Shown here: one piece after another, positions 1 through 10,329 of the stretch
Layout of the letters: every line of letters begins with the position of its first letter
How positions within the stretch are numbered: position 1 is the stretch's first letter
Assembly: GCA_905160935.1 (NCBI GenBank)
Contig: CAJHZI010000550.1
Location: 272,501 to 336,500 of the forward strand
Direction of reading: 5' to 3'
DNA length: 64,000 nt
Source: Enchytraeus crypticus
Lineage: Eukaryota; Annelida; Clitellata; Enchytraeida; Enchytraeidae
Program-made: the position numbers and the translations under genes
The notes under the pieces: model-generated
The model's input: only the letters and a program-made list of their open reading frames with translations
What the model was told of the DNA's origin: nothing
The model's database searches: none

Positions 1-473
1 ATTGTGCACAAAACGTATATGCTGCAGCAGATGACTCTTCTGTGAGAAGCAATAATCACACTGCGGACAATTGTGAGGTCTCAATTCTAAATGAACGGCA
101 GAGATATGCGCCTTAAGGCTCTCACTATACTTGGAACTGAAATCACACTGATCACACTCATACCTTTTATCTCCATGCACGTGTTTGATATGTCGAATGA
201 GAAGGGATTTAGCGCTGAATGATTTATCACACAGAGTACAACAATGCGGTCTGTTGCTTTCGTGTTTGCGCTGTACGTGCCGTTTCAAGTAGTCCAGCTT
301 GCTGAATGTTTTATCACACTGAGTACAATGAAACTGACTGTCACTTAAGTGTTTACACTGTGTACGTGACTTCACTTGATCTGTTTTACTGAAGGTTACC
401 TCACACTGAGAACATTTGTCACGTCGTGCATAATCTGATTCACAGGATGAGTTTCTACTGGAATCTGTCGCAT
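1..473 (-). CDS. ZnfA finger exon (partial, C2H2 zinc fingers)
   Basis: Open frame on the minus strand running off the left edge of the window, so the C-terminal part is missing. It begins at a splice acceptor (tctcag, at 474-475). Joined to the leader exon at 3800-3938 it reads E-D-A-T-D in the same phase as the other paralogues. It encodes the family's degenerate Cys/His motif (C-S-Q-C ... C-K-H) and then four C-x2-C-x12-H-x4-H fingers beginning FHCTQC, CCTLC, YECDQC and NCPQC. The protein is probably a nuclear DNA-binding regulator; its target is unknown. No frame break is visible in the part present. The acceptor region differs from those of ZnfC, E and F and lacks their repeat-derived tail. 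The family assignment is firm; the functional statement is inference from C2H2 proteins in general. Confidence 0.88.
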
Positions 474-1621
474 CTGAGAACAAAACAAAAGTAAGTGACA
501 AGAGAAACATAAAACGCATATAGAAATTTGCTGCACCTTACAACAGTTTCAAACGACCATGGCTGATATGAGCATAAGAAATTCAAAAAACAAAATTCAA
601 AAAGAAATTCACCGGCAATGATAAACCTGAACGACAACACAACATAACTTTACCTTAGTAGCTCTACGTAGATTTCATTCTCTTAGTATCAAATGGTTTC
701 AATTGTTTGAATAATAGAATTCAGCAAGATATGTTTGCTATTCCTATACAAAGCATAGTTACTGAATTTATCGTAAATCTATATGGCGATCGTTTGAAGG
801 TTGTAAAGCGTAAGGAACAAGTAGGCATTTATTTGTTTTATACATATATAGGTTTAAAACCATACAAATGGTAGCAAATAATTACGTTGAGAGTAAAAGT
901 TAAACACAGATTATATTTAAATGTATAATTATGCCTACCTATTATCATTAATTTTCTTTATTATGAATTTCTTTATTTCAATTCTTTAATTTCTACTTTA
1001 TATTTTCGTTTTAAGTTCACCATGGTTCACATTTAAATTGTGCTCACTTATTGTGCATTTACTTGTTTGTTTGCATTGCTTGTGAACTGTACAGGGTTGA
1101 ATGACCTTTTTTGGTGATCTAAATAAATAAATAAATAAATAAATAAAAATGATCATCTGTGATGATATCGAAACTCTCTATATGATATCTCTATGTTGCT
1201 ATATTCTCACATCATCATCATTATTATTATTCTTATTATTAATACTTTAATTACTATTAACAACAACGAAAACCTATGTAGCAATGTCATGGCCGAAACG
1301 GCCATCAAGACTATTTTACACAAAGAGTTAAATACAAAAAATATACTAAATTTAAATTAAACTAAAATTCAATTAAAATTTATCATATGGATTGCAAATA
1401 ATGTAGTCCATAAAACAACTAGCATTTGAAACAGAATATAGAACATTGCAAGCATATGACTTAATTTTTTATACACGCTATAAGGATTATAAGAAAATAT
1501 GAAAATTGCAAAATATAACTTGCACAAGGTAGATGTACATGTACAAGCTTTAATATTGAACATACATATATCTTAATTTCCCTTACAAAACTATGTGACT
1601 ACAATAGTGTTCAGACACTAC

Positions 1622-2236
1622 GACCACCATTGGGCAGACATTTCCACCATTGGGCAGACATTTCCACCATTGGGCATACATTTCCACCATTGGGCATACA
1701 TTGCCACCATTGGGCAGACATTTCTACCATTGGGCAGACATTTCTACCATTAGGCATACATTTCCACCATTGGGCAGACATTTCCACCATTGGGCAGACA
1801 TTTCCACCATTGGGCATATACTTCCACCATTGGGCATACATTTCCACCATTGGGCAGACATTTTCACCACTGGGCATACATTTCTACCATTGGGCGGACA
1901 TTTCCACCATTGGGCAGACATTTCCACCATTGGGCAGACATTTCCACCATTGGGCAGTCATTTCCACCATTGGGCATACACTTCCACCATTGGGCATACA
2001 TTTCCACCATTGGGTAAACATTTCCACCATTGGGCATACATTTCTACCATTGGGCAGACATTTCCACCATTGGTCATACAATTCCACCATTGGGCAGACA
2101 TTTCCACCATTGGGCATACAATTCCACCATTGGTCATACATTTCTACCATTGAGCATACAATTCTACCATTGGTCATACATTTCCATCATTGGTCATACA
2201 ATTCCACCGTTGGTCACACATTTCTACCATGAGCAG
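1622..2236. repeat. 20-bp minisatellite, about 30 units
   Basis: Tandem array of a 20-base unit, catttccaccattgggcaga, with scattered substitutions. The commonest alternation is gcaga versus gcata, and the units decay towards the right end (tggtcataca forms). As 20 is not a multiple of three, 60 bases make a 20-residue period, so several frames on both strands stay open by accident. These long open frames are not genes. Confidence 0.95.
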
Positions 2237-2509
2237 GCATTTCCAAAATTGGGCAGGTATTCCTTCTCTTATACAGAGTATTCATGTTCACAGTATTTCC
2301 ACGTTCTGCAAATCTTTGCGTCCTAAGCTTCGCTCCTGTTCCTCACTTTCTACTTTCTCTGGTAGGCTTAAACACATCTCTTTCCACCACAGACATGCTC
2401 CATCTACCCTGACAATCTTTTGATCACCATACATCGTTTAGGATCTTACTTCTTTCAGTATGTCTTTTACAGATCATTTTGGGTGAGTTGTTTATCTGCA
2501 GTGAGAAGT

Positions 2510-2580
2510 GCAGTGAGGACGTACCTGACAGCATCTGTGTATGGGGAAATGGACGATAAACCTTTACTATTATTGTTGTT
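2510..2580 (+). repeat. SINE-like 3' end ending in an ATT-rich run
   Basis: Contains a degenerate form of a sequence seen again at 23455-23520 (plus) and 53055-53120 (minus): gacgtccctgacatcatcc, a short GA-rich stretch, then acgttaaacctttatt and ATT repeats. Related sequence also lies directly upstream of the ZnfC, ZnfE and ZnfF finger-exon acceptors. Confidence 0.6.
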
Positions 2581-2621
2581 GTTGCTGTTATTATTATGAT
2601 TATTATTATTCATATATTCAT

Positions 2622-2852
2622 TATCATCATCTTCCCTTAAATCCCAGTTTAACCAGGGTCGAGATATGAATAGACATTCTAAGTTTGTCCAGTCGTTTTA
2701 GATAATTTTGTAGCAATTTCAGGAGCCTATGCGCTCACCAACCGAATGACCTTTCTGACGTTGGTATGGATCTTGTTTTTCAGTCGCCTTCTACGACAAG
2801 TGCAGATTTACACTGTTGGTCTAATTTACAAGCACCCCGGACACAACATGGG
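2622..2852 (-). repeat. Repeat family R1 copy (SINE- or LINE-end-like, ATG/GAT tail)
   Basis: One of at least five related copies in the window (also 3422-3675, 5546-5818, 11332-11515, 30841-31122). In the minus orientation they start near the phrase gttgtgtccgggttg, pass through a segment containing cattcggttggtgag and end in a run of GAT triplets. They encode no intact protein. The strand given follows the simple-repeat tail. Confidence 0.7.
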
Positions 2853-3104
2853 GATTATTATTCATATATTAATCACTTTCAATACCACATGTATCATATG
2901 TACAGCTAGTACTTTGTTTAGTCAATGGTCCATGTTACCAGTGCTGTTCATGTCCGGGTTTTTACTCTCTGATCAGTTCTACGGAGAATTGCTACCAGGA
3001 CCTCAGGAACAGCTGTTTAAAATTTCAAGACGTTATCTACAGCATTTACACACTAAGCCATTTAGACAATTCAAACTTAATTAAATTTAAATTTTATATG
3101 TCTT

Positions 3105-3245
3105 CTCCCTCTCTCTCTCTTCAGTGCACAGTCAAGTGGCAGGTTCAAGGTTGATATTCATACTCAAAGTCTGCTTTCTAGCTCCATAAGAACACTCCTT
3201 AGATCAGCAAGTTAATCCCTTCATAAAGTCAATGCCTCATCCATA
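3105..3245 (-). repeat. Repeat family R2 fragment, reversed
   Basis: Reverse-complement match to the 3' half of the copies at 10105-10325 and 62510-62885. Shared features are the phrases gaagggattaac and aggtatggataag, and an end at gtgcactga followed by GA repeats. It lies at the right end of the CT-rich run starting about 3103. Confidence 0.6.
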
Positions 3246-3421
3246 CCTTAATTTATATGTACAATCTAAATTCAGAGTGATGTGAGTGTGAAGCCAGTTT
3301 CACGTCCTGAAGTCACATCAGTTACAGGAATACAGGATTTAGATCCTGCACGTTCTAACGTTCAATTAGAAACCGTTTTGAAACTTGTTCCATAACTTGT
3401 TACATAATGTAGCCATTACCT

Positions 3422-3675
3422 ATCATCATCATCATCATCTTCCCTTGAATCACAGCACAGCTAGGCTTGGGATATGAATAGGCTTTCTCCACTCCTCTCT
3501 GTGGGCGGGAAACTTTTCTATTCGTTTTAGAATATTTTGTAGCGATTTCTTGAACCAAAGCACTCACCAACCGAATGCCCTTTCTGATGATGGTTTGGAC
3601 CTTAGTACTTTGTGGCCTTTTTTGACACATCCAGTCTACGGTTGGTCCATACTTCATCAACCCAGACAAAACACG
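3422..3675 (-). repeat. Repeat family R1 copy
   Basis: Same family as 2622-2852, with a (CAT)n run at its left end on the plus strand. A 89-residue open frame inside it is a by-product of the repeat, because the same wording recurs in frame-broken copies at 5546-5818 and elsewhere. Confidence 0.75.
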
Positions 3676-3799
3676 GATTACCTATGATTTATAAAAATAT
3701 TTGTAATGTAAATGCATAAATTAGTAATAAAACTTATTCGTGTTAAACAACAAAACTTATCAAAATTAGTAGCTCTATCTATATGCCAAGAATTTTTAC

Positions 3800-3988
3800 C
3801 TTCATATTTAATTGTTAATTGACTGGAACATCCTGGCGATAAATTGTTCTCTTCCTGTGATGAATGCTCAAAATCTTTGCTCACATCAGATTCACTCGAC
3901 TCTTCAGGCTCAAGCTTGACATCAATCGTATCAGACATTGTAGTGTAGCTATTAGAGGGCTCGCTAAATGGCTCAGCATTCAATGACG
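3800..3988 (-). CDS. ZnfA leader exon
   Basis: Minus-strand exon bounded by an acceptor (tttacag, just above 3988) and a donor (GTAAAA, below 3800). Coding starts at the ATG at 3936-3938, giving 46 codons plus one base (139 nt, phase 1). The peptide starts MSDTIDVKLEPEESS and ends with TIKYE. V-K-L-E and I-K-Y-E both fit the psi-K-x-E SUMO-acceptor consensus. The phase matches the ZnfA finger exon at 473. The rest of the exon, 3939-3988, would be 5' untranslated. A Tc1/mariner-like element sits just upstream of it (4113-5251). Exon boundaries are inferred from splice signals and the alignment with six other leader exons. Confidence 0.75.
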
Positions 3989-4112
3989 CTGTAAAGAAAT
4001 CAACCATGCAACCACAGTATCGATACAAATACATCAAACAATATACACGCACACAAATCACTGCAAAATAATCAAATACAAAGATAATTTTAAGCCAGAT
4101 GAAGATGATATA

Positions 4113-5251
4113 CAGGGTGAGTAAAACAAAATGATAACACCTGCTAAAAGTTTGAATATCTCAGGCTATTGTTAATATTTTCAAACCAAACTTTTACCAA
4201 ATACTAAAGGACCAATTTTTGATGGGGTGGCCAATTTTCATCCACTTTGGTGCATAGATTGGCCAGTTATGCAAGTTTCAGCAGAGCAACCCCCCATTTT
4301 TACCAAAAATAATTTAGCATTAGATCTAAGGATGGGAATAAATTTTATGCCGCAGAAGTTATTTATGCCTATCCAGTAAAACAGTGAGCTGTTCAGATGT
4401 CTAGGCTACTGTCTAGGCCACCGCCTAGGCTTTAGGCCTACTCTCTAGCCCACAGCTGCTGCTGCAACAAACTTTGGCTGGGCCGCTGTGCGCAGCGCGC
4501 ACAATCTGCTAGCAAGCTACTGTCAACATGGCGATATCTGACTATGACAAGATGCGTATCCAAACGCTGCGCGAGCAGGGCTTTGGCGCTAGACCAATTA
4601 AATCGCAATATCCAGAAAAAACTTGGAGCATTCCACAGATTCATCAGATATGCAAGCGCTTTGATGAAACAGGGGCTGCACCTGAGCGTAAGCGTGGCAG
4701 CGGGCGGAAGAAATCTGCCAGATCCACTCCTAACATTACTGCAGTTGAGGAGCTGTTATGTTCACAAGATGGCAGGCCTGGTACGAGCTTCAGCACTCGA
4801 CAGATTGCTACTCAACTAGGAATCTGCCAGAAATCTGTCTGCAACATTGCTAGGTGCGATCTTAGACTCAAGTGCTTCAAACGTAAGTCTGTCCAGGTTA
4901 TTAATTCTGCTACCAGAGAAAAAAAACTCGATCGATGCTCTCAGCTGCTAAACCGTATTACTGTTGACAACAAGAAACGGACATTTTTCAAGGACAAAAA
5001 GATTTTTTACATCAGTCTGCCATCCTTAAATCTAATGCTAAATTATTTTTTAATAATCCCGAATTAGGTAAAAATGGGGGGGTTGCTCTGCTGAAACTTG
5101 CATAACTGGCCAATCTATGCGCCAAAATGGTGGCCACCCCATCAGAAATTGGTCCTTTAATATTTAGTAGAAGTTTAGTTTGAAAATATTAACAATAGCC
5201 TGAGATATTCAAACTTTTAGCAGGTGTTATCTTTTTTTTTTACTCACCCTG
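4113..5251 (+). mobile_element. Tc1/mariner (IS630-like) element with about 200-bp inverted ends, internally deleted
   Basis: The ends are inverted copies starting cagggtgagtaaaa and extending inward roughly 200 bases, through phrases such as caggctattgttaatatttt and ggccagttatgcaagtttca. The element is flanked by TA on both sides (4111-4112 and 5252-5253), the expected target duplication of this superfamily. It carries one truncated transposase frame (4528-5067). It lies upstream of the ZnfA leader exon. At about 1.14 kb it is shorter than an autonomous element, consistent with loss of the catalytic core. Divergence between the two ends suggests it is old. Confidence 0.88.
4528..5067 (+). 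pseudogene. Truncated Tc1/mariner-type transposase (N-terminal DNA-binding half)
   Basis: Frame of 179 codons from ATG 4528. Residues about 1-55 look like a helix-turn-helix of the family (MAISDYDKMRIQTLREQG). Next comes a basic, serine/arginine-rich linker (ERKRGSGRKKSARS), then a second helix-turn-helix around residues 85-115 (FSTRQIATQLGICQKSV). The stretch around residues 150-160, TFFKDKKIF, resembles the first catalytic Asp motif of these transposases, with Lys where Glu usually follows the Asp. The reading frame then runs into the right inverted repeat, so the second and third acidic residues are missing. It cannot be a working transposase; a DNA-binding-only product is possible but there is no evidence for one. 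Confidence 0.82.
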
Positions 5252-5364
5252 TATAGAAAAGCCAATGAAGCAATATATTTAATTATAAATCAAAGTATTC
5301 CTCAAACAAGTAAAATGCATAAACAGGGGTCTAATATTATCACTATAACATTATTTATACAATA

Positions 5365-5480
5365 TCATCTTCTTCTCCTCCTTCCTTTCAATCCTAGTTT
5401 AACTAGGGCCAGAATACGATTAGTTCTTATCCGCTTCTCTCTATCCCATACCATGTCATCAGTCAATCCCCTATAATCTC
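5365..5480 (-). repeat. Partial repeat family R1 copy
   Basis: Short, diverged match to R1 containing the tcctagtttaactaggg phrase and ending near the family's ttccattcgtttta segment. It lies immediately before a (TA)n run and another R1 copy. Confidence 0.55.
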
Positions 5481-5509
5481 TTCCATTCGTTTTATACAAT
5501 TAATACAAT

Positions 5510-5512
<3 letters not shown>

Positions 5513-5546
<34 letters not shown>
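5513..5546. repeat. (TA)n microsatellite
   Basis: Uninterrupted alternating TA run directly followed by a (CAT)n run that forms the tail of the R1 copy to its right. Confidence 0.95.
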
Positions 5547-5548
<2 letters not shown>

Positions 5549-5818
5549 TCATCATCATCATCACCATCATCACCTTCTCTTGAATCCCAGTTTAGCTAGA
5601 ATCAGGGCACGAATAGACCTTCTCCACTCCTCTCTGAGGGGTGATGAACTATTCAATTCGTTTTAGTAAATATTGTAGCTAATTCCGGAGCCTAGTCGCT
5701 CACAAACCGAACACTTTTTCCGACGTTGGTTTGGATCTAGTGCTTTTTGTCGCACTTTACGACACATGCAGTCCACGGTTGGTCTATTCTTCGGCAACCC
5801 GGACACAACATGGGTAAT
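5546..5818 (-). repeat. Repeat family R1 copy with (ATG)n tail
   Basis: Longest example of R1 in this part of the window, with a clear CATCATCAT run at the left on the plus strand. Its body has the same order of phrases as the copies at 3422 and 30841. No intact coding capacity is visible. Confidence 0.75.
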
Positions 5819-6204
5819 AGAACATATTGCATCTAAATATTTATATTTTTGAGGCTTAACATTATTTTGTAGCACTAAGAAGATTGAGACTTAACTAAAA
5901 TCTCAAAATCGATGAACTTTCCAACATTAAAAAAATAAGTAAACAATTACCTTGACTCAAACACTGAGGGAATGCAAGCATAAAGTAGATAAACAGAACA
6001 AATCAGTGTTGACACAATAGACTTTAAGATAAGCCTATGTGTACTACACGTAGATTATGTATGTATGACAGCGTCCCCACACTACGTTCTCATACATATA
6101 TGTGACAGCCACAATGCTTTATAACAACTATCAATATGAATATTAATTTCACAGAGCTCTGAAAGACGATTGTTAAATAATTTAAGAAACTTAAGGCAAA
6201 AGAT

Positions 6205-6345
6205 GTATGCCCTGGCATACACTGTGTGCACAACAACAACAACAACAACAACAGCTTCACTGGGTCGTTGTACAACAGCTCATACAACACGTTCATACCT
6301 AGACCTGGCATACACTGTGTGCACAACAACAACAACATCAGCTTG
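6205..6345. repeat. Duplicated segment with CAA repeats
   Basis: The phrase ctggcatacactgtgtgcac followed by a CAA run occurs at about 6212 and again at about 6305, some 95 bases apart, so a short segment was tandemly duplicated. No gene is supported here. Confidence 0.7.
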
Positions 6346-6654
6346 TAGAGTATCTTTTTATATTATTTAAAGAGCAGAGGGATTTATCAAAAATATATTT
6401 AACAATTTTTAATTTAGTACAAAAACACTTTTAAAATTTTTTTCAAAATAGAGAATAAAATAATATTTTCTAATTGTAAAGTTTAAAAGAGTTTTAAAAC
6501 CTATTATGCCCATAACTAACGGTAGGATCATCTTTCCCTCTTTCTCTCTCACTAATGTTGTGCAAAGTGGTTCAACACATAGAGGATTTTGGAGATAATT
6601 TCATACTGACTCACTCAGTAGCCTACTATTTTCAAATGCACAGAGAATATTTAC

Positions 6655-6796
6655 CTTCACATTTAATATTTAGCTGACTGGAACATCCTGGTGTTAAATT
6701 ATTCTCTTCCAGTGATGAGCGTGCATTAAAATCTCCACTCACAGCAGAGTCACTTGACTCTTCTGGCTCAAGCATGGCATTAAATGTTTCTGACAT
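6655..6796 (-). CDS. Additional znf leader exon (orphan or alternative first exon of ZnfA)
   Basis: Minus-strand frame of 47 codons plus one base, from the ATG at 6794-6796 to a GTAAAT donor just below 6655 (142 nt, phase 1, same as other leaders). The peptide begins MSETFNAMLEPEESS and ends QLNIKCE. The usual V-K-L-E has become A-M-L-E, so the first SUMO-like motif is lost, but I-K-C-E is kept. There is no finger exon of its own before the ZnfA leader at 3800-3938, so it may be an alternative ZnfA leader or a remnant. I cannot place an acceptor upstream with confidence. The retained frame and donor argue that it is not long dead. Confidence 0.6.
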
Positions 6797-6917
6797 TACA
6801 TATTTGTCCTATTTCCAGTAGAAGTACAAAATCATACACAGATCAAAACGATTGTAAACTAAGCAATAAAGCATGTAATTCAAAATATAGTACATATCAA
6901 TATATTTATATAATTTC

Positions 6918-7420
6918 CTCCCTTAGTGCACTACCTACTGGCAGGTCCATGGGATATAATACATCCACTCTTCTTTGTCGTCCGTTTTCCTCTTCACATC
7001 CACCTATGAGTGGATCCTGAAATCATCTAACATTCATAATCTCGGTCTGCCTCTGCTTCTCTTTAACAAACTCGTATAGAAGTCGTAGTGACGTAATTTA
7101 GGACTACTATCTCATTTAATAACAGCATGTCATCTTTTTAAGTCATGAGTCTGTTCTGCCTTGATAGTCTCGAAGCACTGGTCATGCATGATCTTCTTCA
7201 TGGGGTCCGGTCTTCATCTAGGTTCGAGGGGTCCAATCTTAGTCCGATGGTTAAAGTCTTGGTCTTGGGAGTTTTTGTCTAAATAACAAGTCTGCCTTAA
7301 GGTTTTTATTTCACATCCAAAAGATAGTGTGGTCCCTACCCAGGTTTTCACTACCTTTATCTTTGTGGCTTTCTTCAGTCCATTTGCTAAAAGTATTTTC
7401 CTAATACCGAAAGCCTATCA
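6918..7420 (-). mobile_element. Decayed RTE-like LINE 3' fragment
   Basis: On the minus strand it corresponds to the 3' end of the LINE at 33355-36025. The plus strand starts near ttagtgcactacctactggc and proceeds through the GRPR-containing tail region. A second, more diverged part about 7310-7420 matches the segment of the LINE encoding the T-K-I-K-x-V-K-T-L region. Internal sequence is missing or unrecognisable. Confidence 0.65.
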
Positions 7421-7723
7421 TATAGGTCCAGTTATAAAGTAAAGTATATTAGGCAAAGAATATACAAGCCAAATATAATGTTTAGCAGGCTATATTGTAG
7501 GAGTAATTTATGGAATTTATTTGTATATTGAAATGATACAGGAAGGTTTTCGCATCACGATAAGAATGAGAGGAGAGTAGAAGAGGGGAGAGGTAGGAAA
7601 TAGGATGGGGACTGGTGTACAACTTAATATCAATAGTGCTCGATGTTGTTACTGATGACTGTAGCTATCTAATTGTTATTAATAGAGAATGGGTGGTTAT
7701 CGAGTGAATAAAAAAGTAAAAAA

Positions 7724-7965
7724 GTAAACACGCATTATAGTGAATAATCAACTATGTTGATATCTATCACTTTTTAAAACCACATGTTTAATCCGTTAGG
7801 CAATTTATACCATTTTCCGGGTAACCAGTCCAGTGAATGTCCGAGATTTTACTCTCAGATCAGCGCGGCCGGGATTCGAACCCACCAGGTTTCAATTCAC
7901 CTCATGATTTGTCACTTAAAACTTCATGACGTTACCCCTACGCTATTGAGACATTCTAAAAATTA
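7724..7965 (-). repeat. tRNA-derived SINE copy (SINE1)
   Basis: On the minus strand the copy starts near gtctcaatagcgtaggggta, which resembles a tRNA A box. A B box follows about 60 bases on (gggttcgaatccc type; here the plus strand reads gggattcgaaccc at 7871-7883). The body then runs through a phrase matching cattcactggactgg. Other copies lie at 29440-29690, 42596-42835 and 53690-53925. RNA polymerase III promoter boxes plus the dispersed copies support a SINE. Confidence 0.78.
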
Positions 7966-7999
7966 TATGAATATGAGTTCAGATCAGAATATCAAGATT

Positions 8000-9215
8000 T
8001 TCTTATGGTAAAATATATCGTATAGAGAATTAGTCAAAGAATATGTAAATTCTTTATACAGCTATTCTACATTATCGCTTAAAATAGCTTATATTAATAA
8101 TGTAGTAAATATTTTAATATTTACAATAAATCAATTCTAGTTCACGTTCTTGCTAAATCGTTAAACGATTCTGGCAGTGTTGCCAGATTTTGTTCATGAA
8201 AAGTAGCAAGAAACTATCATAATGGGTCAATTTTGACCCACCCTCACGAAAAAAAATCCAGTAAGAATAAGCCGCGTGAACTAAGCCAATATAACTGAGA
8301 TGTGGTATAGATATTTAGTTCTTGGATTACTTTAACTAAGAAAATTCAGCGAAATAAAACATTTATGAGAAAAATATGCTTATTCGGGTCAATTTCACCC
8401 ACGATTTTAATCAACTAGTAATAAATTTAAGGTCAAAATATTGAAGTATCTTCAACTGAAAGTCAAATATTTGAAAAGAGCATGCATTTTATCATGACTT
8501 GAGATAATTTAATTATATTGGCTGACAGAAGATTAATACAGAATCATATTTCTATAGCTAGTTATCGACAGAGCTGGATTGGTTGGTCGGGGGAATAATG
8601 GGTTCAACCTCAGGCAGACGCTTAACCTCTGACTAAAGTCCTTCCTGAGGGTGAGGTCGGTTTTATCCAAACTTTAACTAATTATAATGTTAAATGAAAT
8701 TTCGCCCCCTATAGCCTAATGACCCTTCAACCGCCCAACAATCGACACCTCGCTCAATCCCTCCCGCGCTGGGAAAATTTAACAAATTCAACCCTGAATT
8801 TAATTACTATCAGTAAAGTTTAGAGAAAACATGTGTCGATAATAATCAATCACTTTAGGCCGGAATTGTGCATAATAAACTACAATGTCGATCGTATTTG
8901 TTGTGATGCACTATACTTTACTGATGATCAAATTATTATGGTTTGGTTTTATGAATTTTGGATTTATAGTTTTATACCTTTTAAATCATTTTGCATTTTG
9001 CTCATCGACAAGTATTTTTGTTGTGCCGTTATCTATGACCTTATTGATGACAATAGAACTCTAAATTTCAATGTTATTGCTTTTGCTGTGTCGTCGTTTG
9101 GTTTGGTCGTCCGTACTGTACCAGTTCAAGACTCAAGTAAAACGTGAAAGAAGAAGTTTACTAATTTGAAGTTTAAATGTTTAGAAATTTTATGACAAAA
9201 TTGCGGAGAGAAAGA
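8000..9215. other. Interval without a supported gene
   Basis: Only short, low-scoring open frames are present. Two motifs of the form gggtca...tgaccc are visible at about 8224-8240 and 8394-8402. A 104-codon frame at 8833-9147 has no recognisable motif or splice context, so I do not call it. Confidence 0.4.
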
Positions 9216-9218
9216 ACT

Positions 9219-9445
9219 TTCAGTGGCCATACACGATCAGTCTTGCCATCAAACTTATCTGTTCAGATATCTGAGCAGATAAATTGGATCGTGTGTGTTC
9301 TCGTCAGTTTTTAAAACTGACGAGGGAATTGATTACCTATAGTGTCTTCACACATGGTCAAATTTAACTGTTCAAACTTATCTGAACAGATATCTGTTCA
9401 GAAAAGTTTAACGATAAAACTGACCGTTTGTGAGCAAAAAATGAT
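9219..9445. repeat. Long imperfect palindrome, MITE-like
   Basis: The two halves read the same on opposite strands. The phrase aacttatctgttcagatatc on the left pairs with its inverted counterpart near 9380-9400. A central perfect palindrome, cgtcagtttttaaaactgacg, joins them at about 9304-9324. The left end starts cagtggccatacacg, which recalls hAT-type ends, but I cannot define a matching right end or target duplication. Confidence 0.5.
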
Positions 9446-9624
9446 GGGAAAATAGGCCAGTGTCAGAATAAACAATTTTACTCCACAGCTTTGGCACTAC
9501 AATGTTTGAAATCTTCAACTACCGTATGGTTAAAAATAACTACAGTATAAACAATTCACTACAATATATGTTCCGATTAGAAATTTACTCCGAAAATGGT
9601 ATTTTTAAAAACTCGTATTTGCAG

Positions 9625-9712
9625 CTCAGGAAGAGGAAAACGGTAGAGAGAGAAGAGTGGAGGCGTTATATACCTGCCAGTAGGCAGTGCACTACGAGAG
9701 AGAGAGAGCGAG
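9625..9712 (+). mobile_element. RTE-like LINE 3' end fragment with GA tail
   Basis: Plus-oriented last part of the LINE, coding for the R-E-E-W-R-R-Y-I-P ending, then ctgccagtaggcagtgcact and a run of GA dinucleotides. The GA run is the family's 3' tail. Confidence 0.75.
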
Positions 9713-9834
9713 ATTCGCAGCTCAGACACCCCCCCCCACATCCTCCACTCTCGTTAAGAATCCTCTAGACGCACACATATTTAATATGATCGTTTATAAT
9801 TTTCCATGTAATAATAATAACAACAATTAGAGTG

Positions 9835-9960
9835 CTACAGTCATCAATGACAACGTCGAGAACTATTGAGACAAAATCAAGCCGGCGAGCAAAAAAAGAA
9901 GGTCCAAAAACGGTGCAAATTCCAAAATCCAGAAATTCAGTCCAAAGTAAAGGGAGTACA
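9835..9960. repeat. Dispersed repeat shared with 42838-42955
   Basis: About 120 bases, beginning tcatcaatgacaac and including caagccggcgagcaaaaa, occur in both places. In the second place the segment joins directly to a SINE1 copy. No coding frame is supported. Confidence 0.7.
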
Positions 9961-10104
9961 TGTAGCGTACATGTACATGTAAGCCTACTCAACTTAGCCT
10001 AAATACTAAACAGAAATATCATAGAGGCCTGCAGCATTTATCCTACATCATTTAACAAGTTAAAAACCACTAAAAATAAGATGAAGAATTCTCCGTCATA
10101 TAGC

Positions 10105-10325
10105 AGCTATTCTGAGGAAAACAACGGGAAAGCACCTCAGAAGCCATAATTATTTGCAAGCTATAGGCTACATTAAGGTATGGATAAGACATAGGCATGT
10201 GTGAAGGGATTAACTCATTAATCGATGGTGTGCTCTTTTTGGAGCGTGAAAAACACCGTGTGAGTAGGAATATGTACCTTTGACCTGCCTTTTGGCAGAA
10301 CACTTTAGAGAAAGAGAGCGAGATA
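10105..10325 (+). repeat. Repeat family R2 copy
   Basis: Shares the phrases cacctcagaagccataatt, aaggtatggataag and gaagggattaac with 62510-62885, and has a GA-rich end near 10310-10325. The overlapping minus-strand 104-codon frame is not supported as a gene. Confidence 0.7.
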
Positions 10326-10329
10326 ACAA

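Larger units (their letters stand above)
474..3799 (-). other. ZnfA intron
   Basis: Interval between the two ZnfA coding exons. It holds a short AAAT run (about 1121-1148), a large 20-bp minisatellite (1622-2236), two copies of repeat family R1 (2622-2852 and 3422-3675) and one reversed R2 fragment (3105-3245). The stretch 474-1120 shows no gene or recognised repeat. Confidence 0.6.

Noticed and set aside
1622..2236. CRISPR-like array
   Set aside because: The repeat units adjoin each other without unique spacers, and the genome is eukaryotic.
1611..2326. Several long overlapping open frames on both strands rich in His, Trp or Pro
   Set aside because: They come from the 20-base minisatellite, whose unit lacks stops in most frames. 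They have no start context or splice sites.
8833..9147. 104-codon hydrophobic frame
   Set aside because: No motif, splice context, duplicate or codon pattern supports it as a gene.
9219..9445. hAT-type MITE
   Set aside because: The left end resembles a hAT terminus, but no matching right end or 8-base target duplication is visible. It is kept only as a palindrome.
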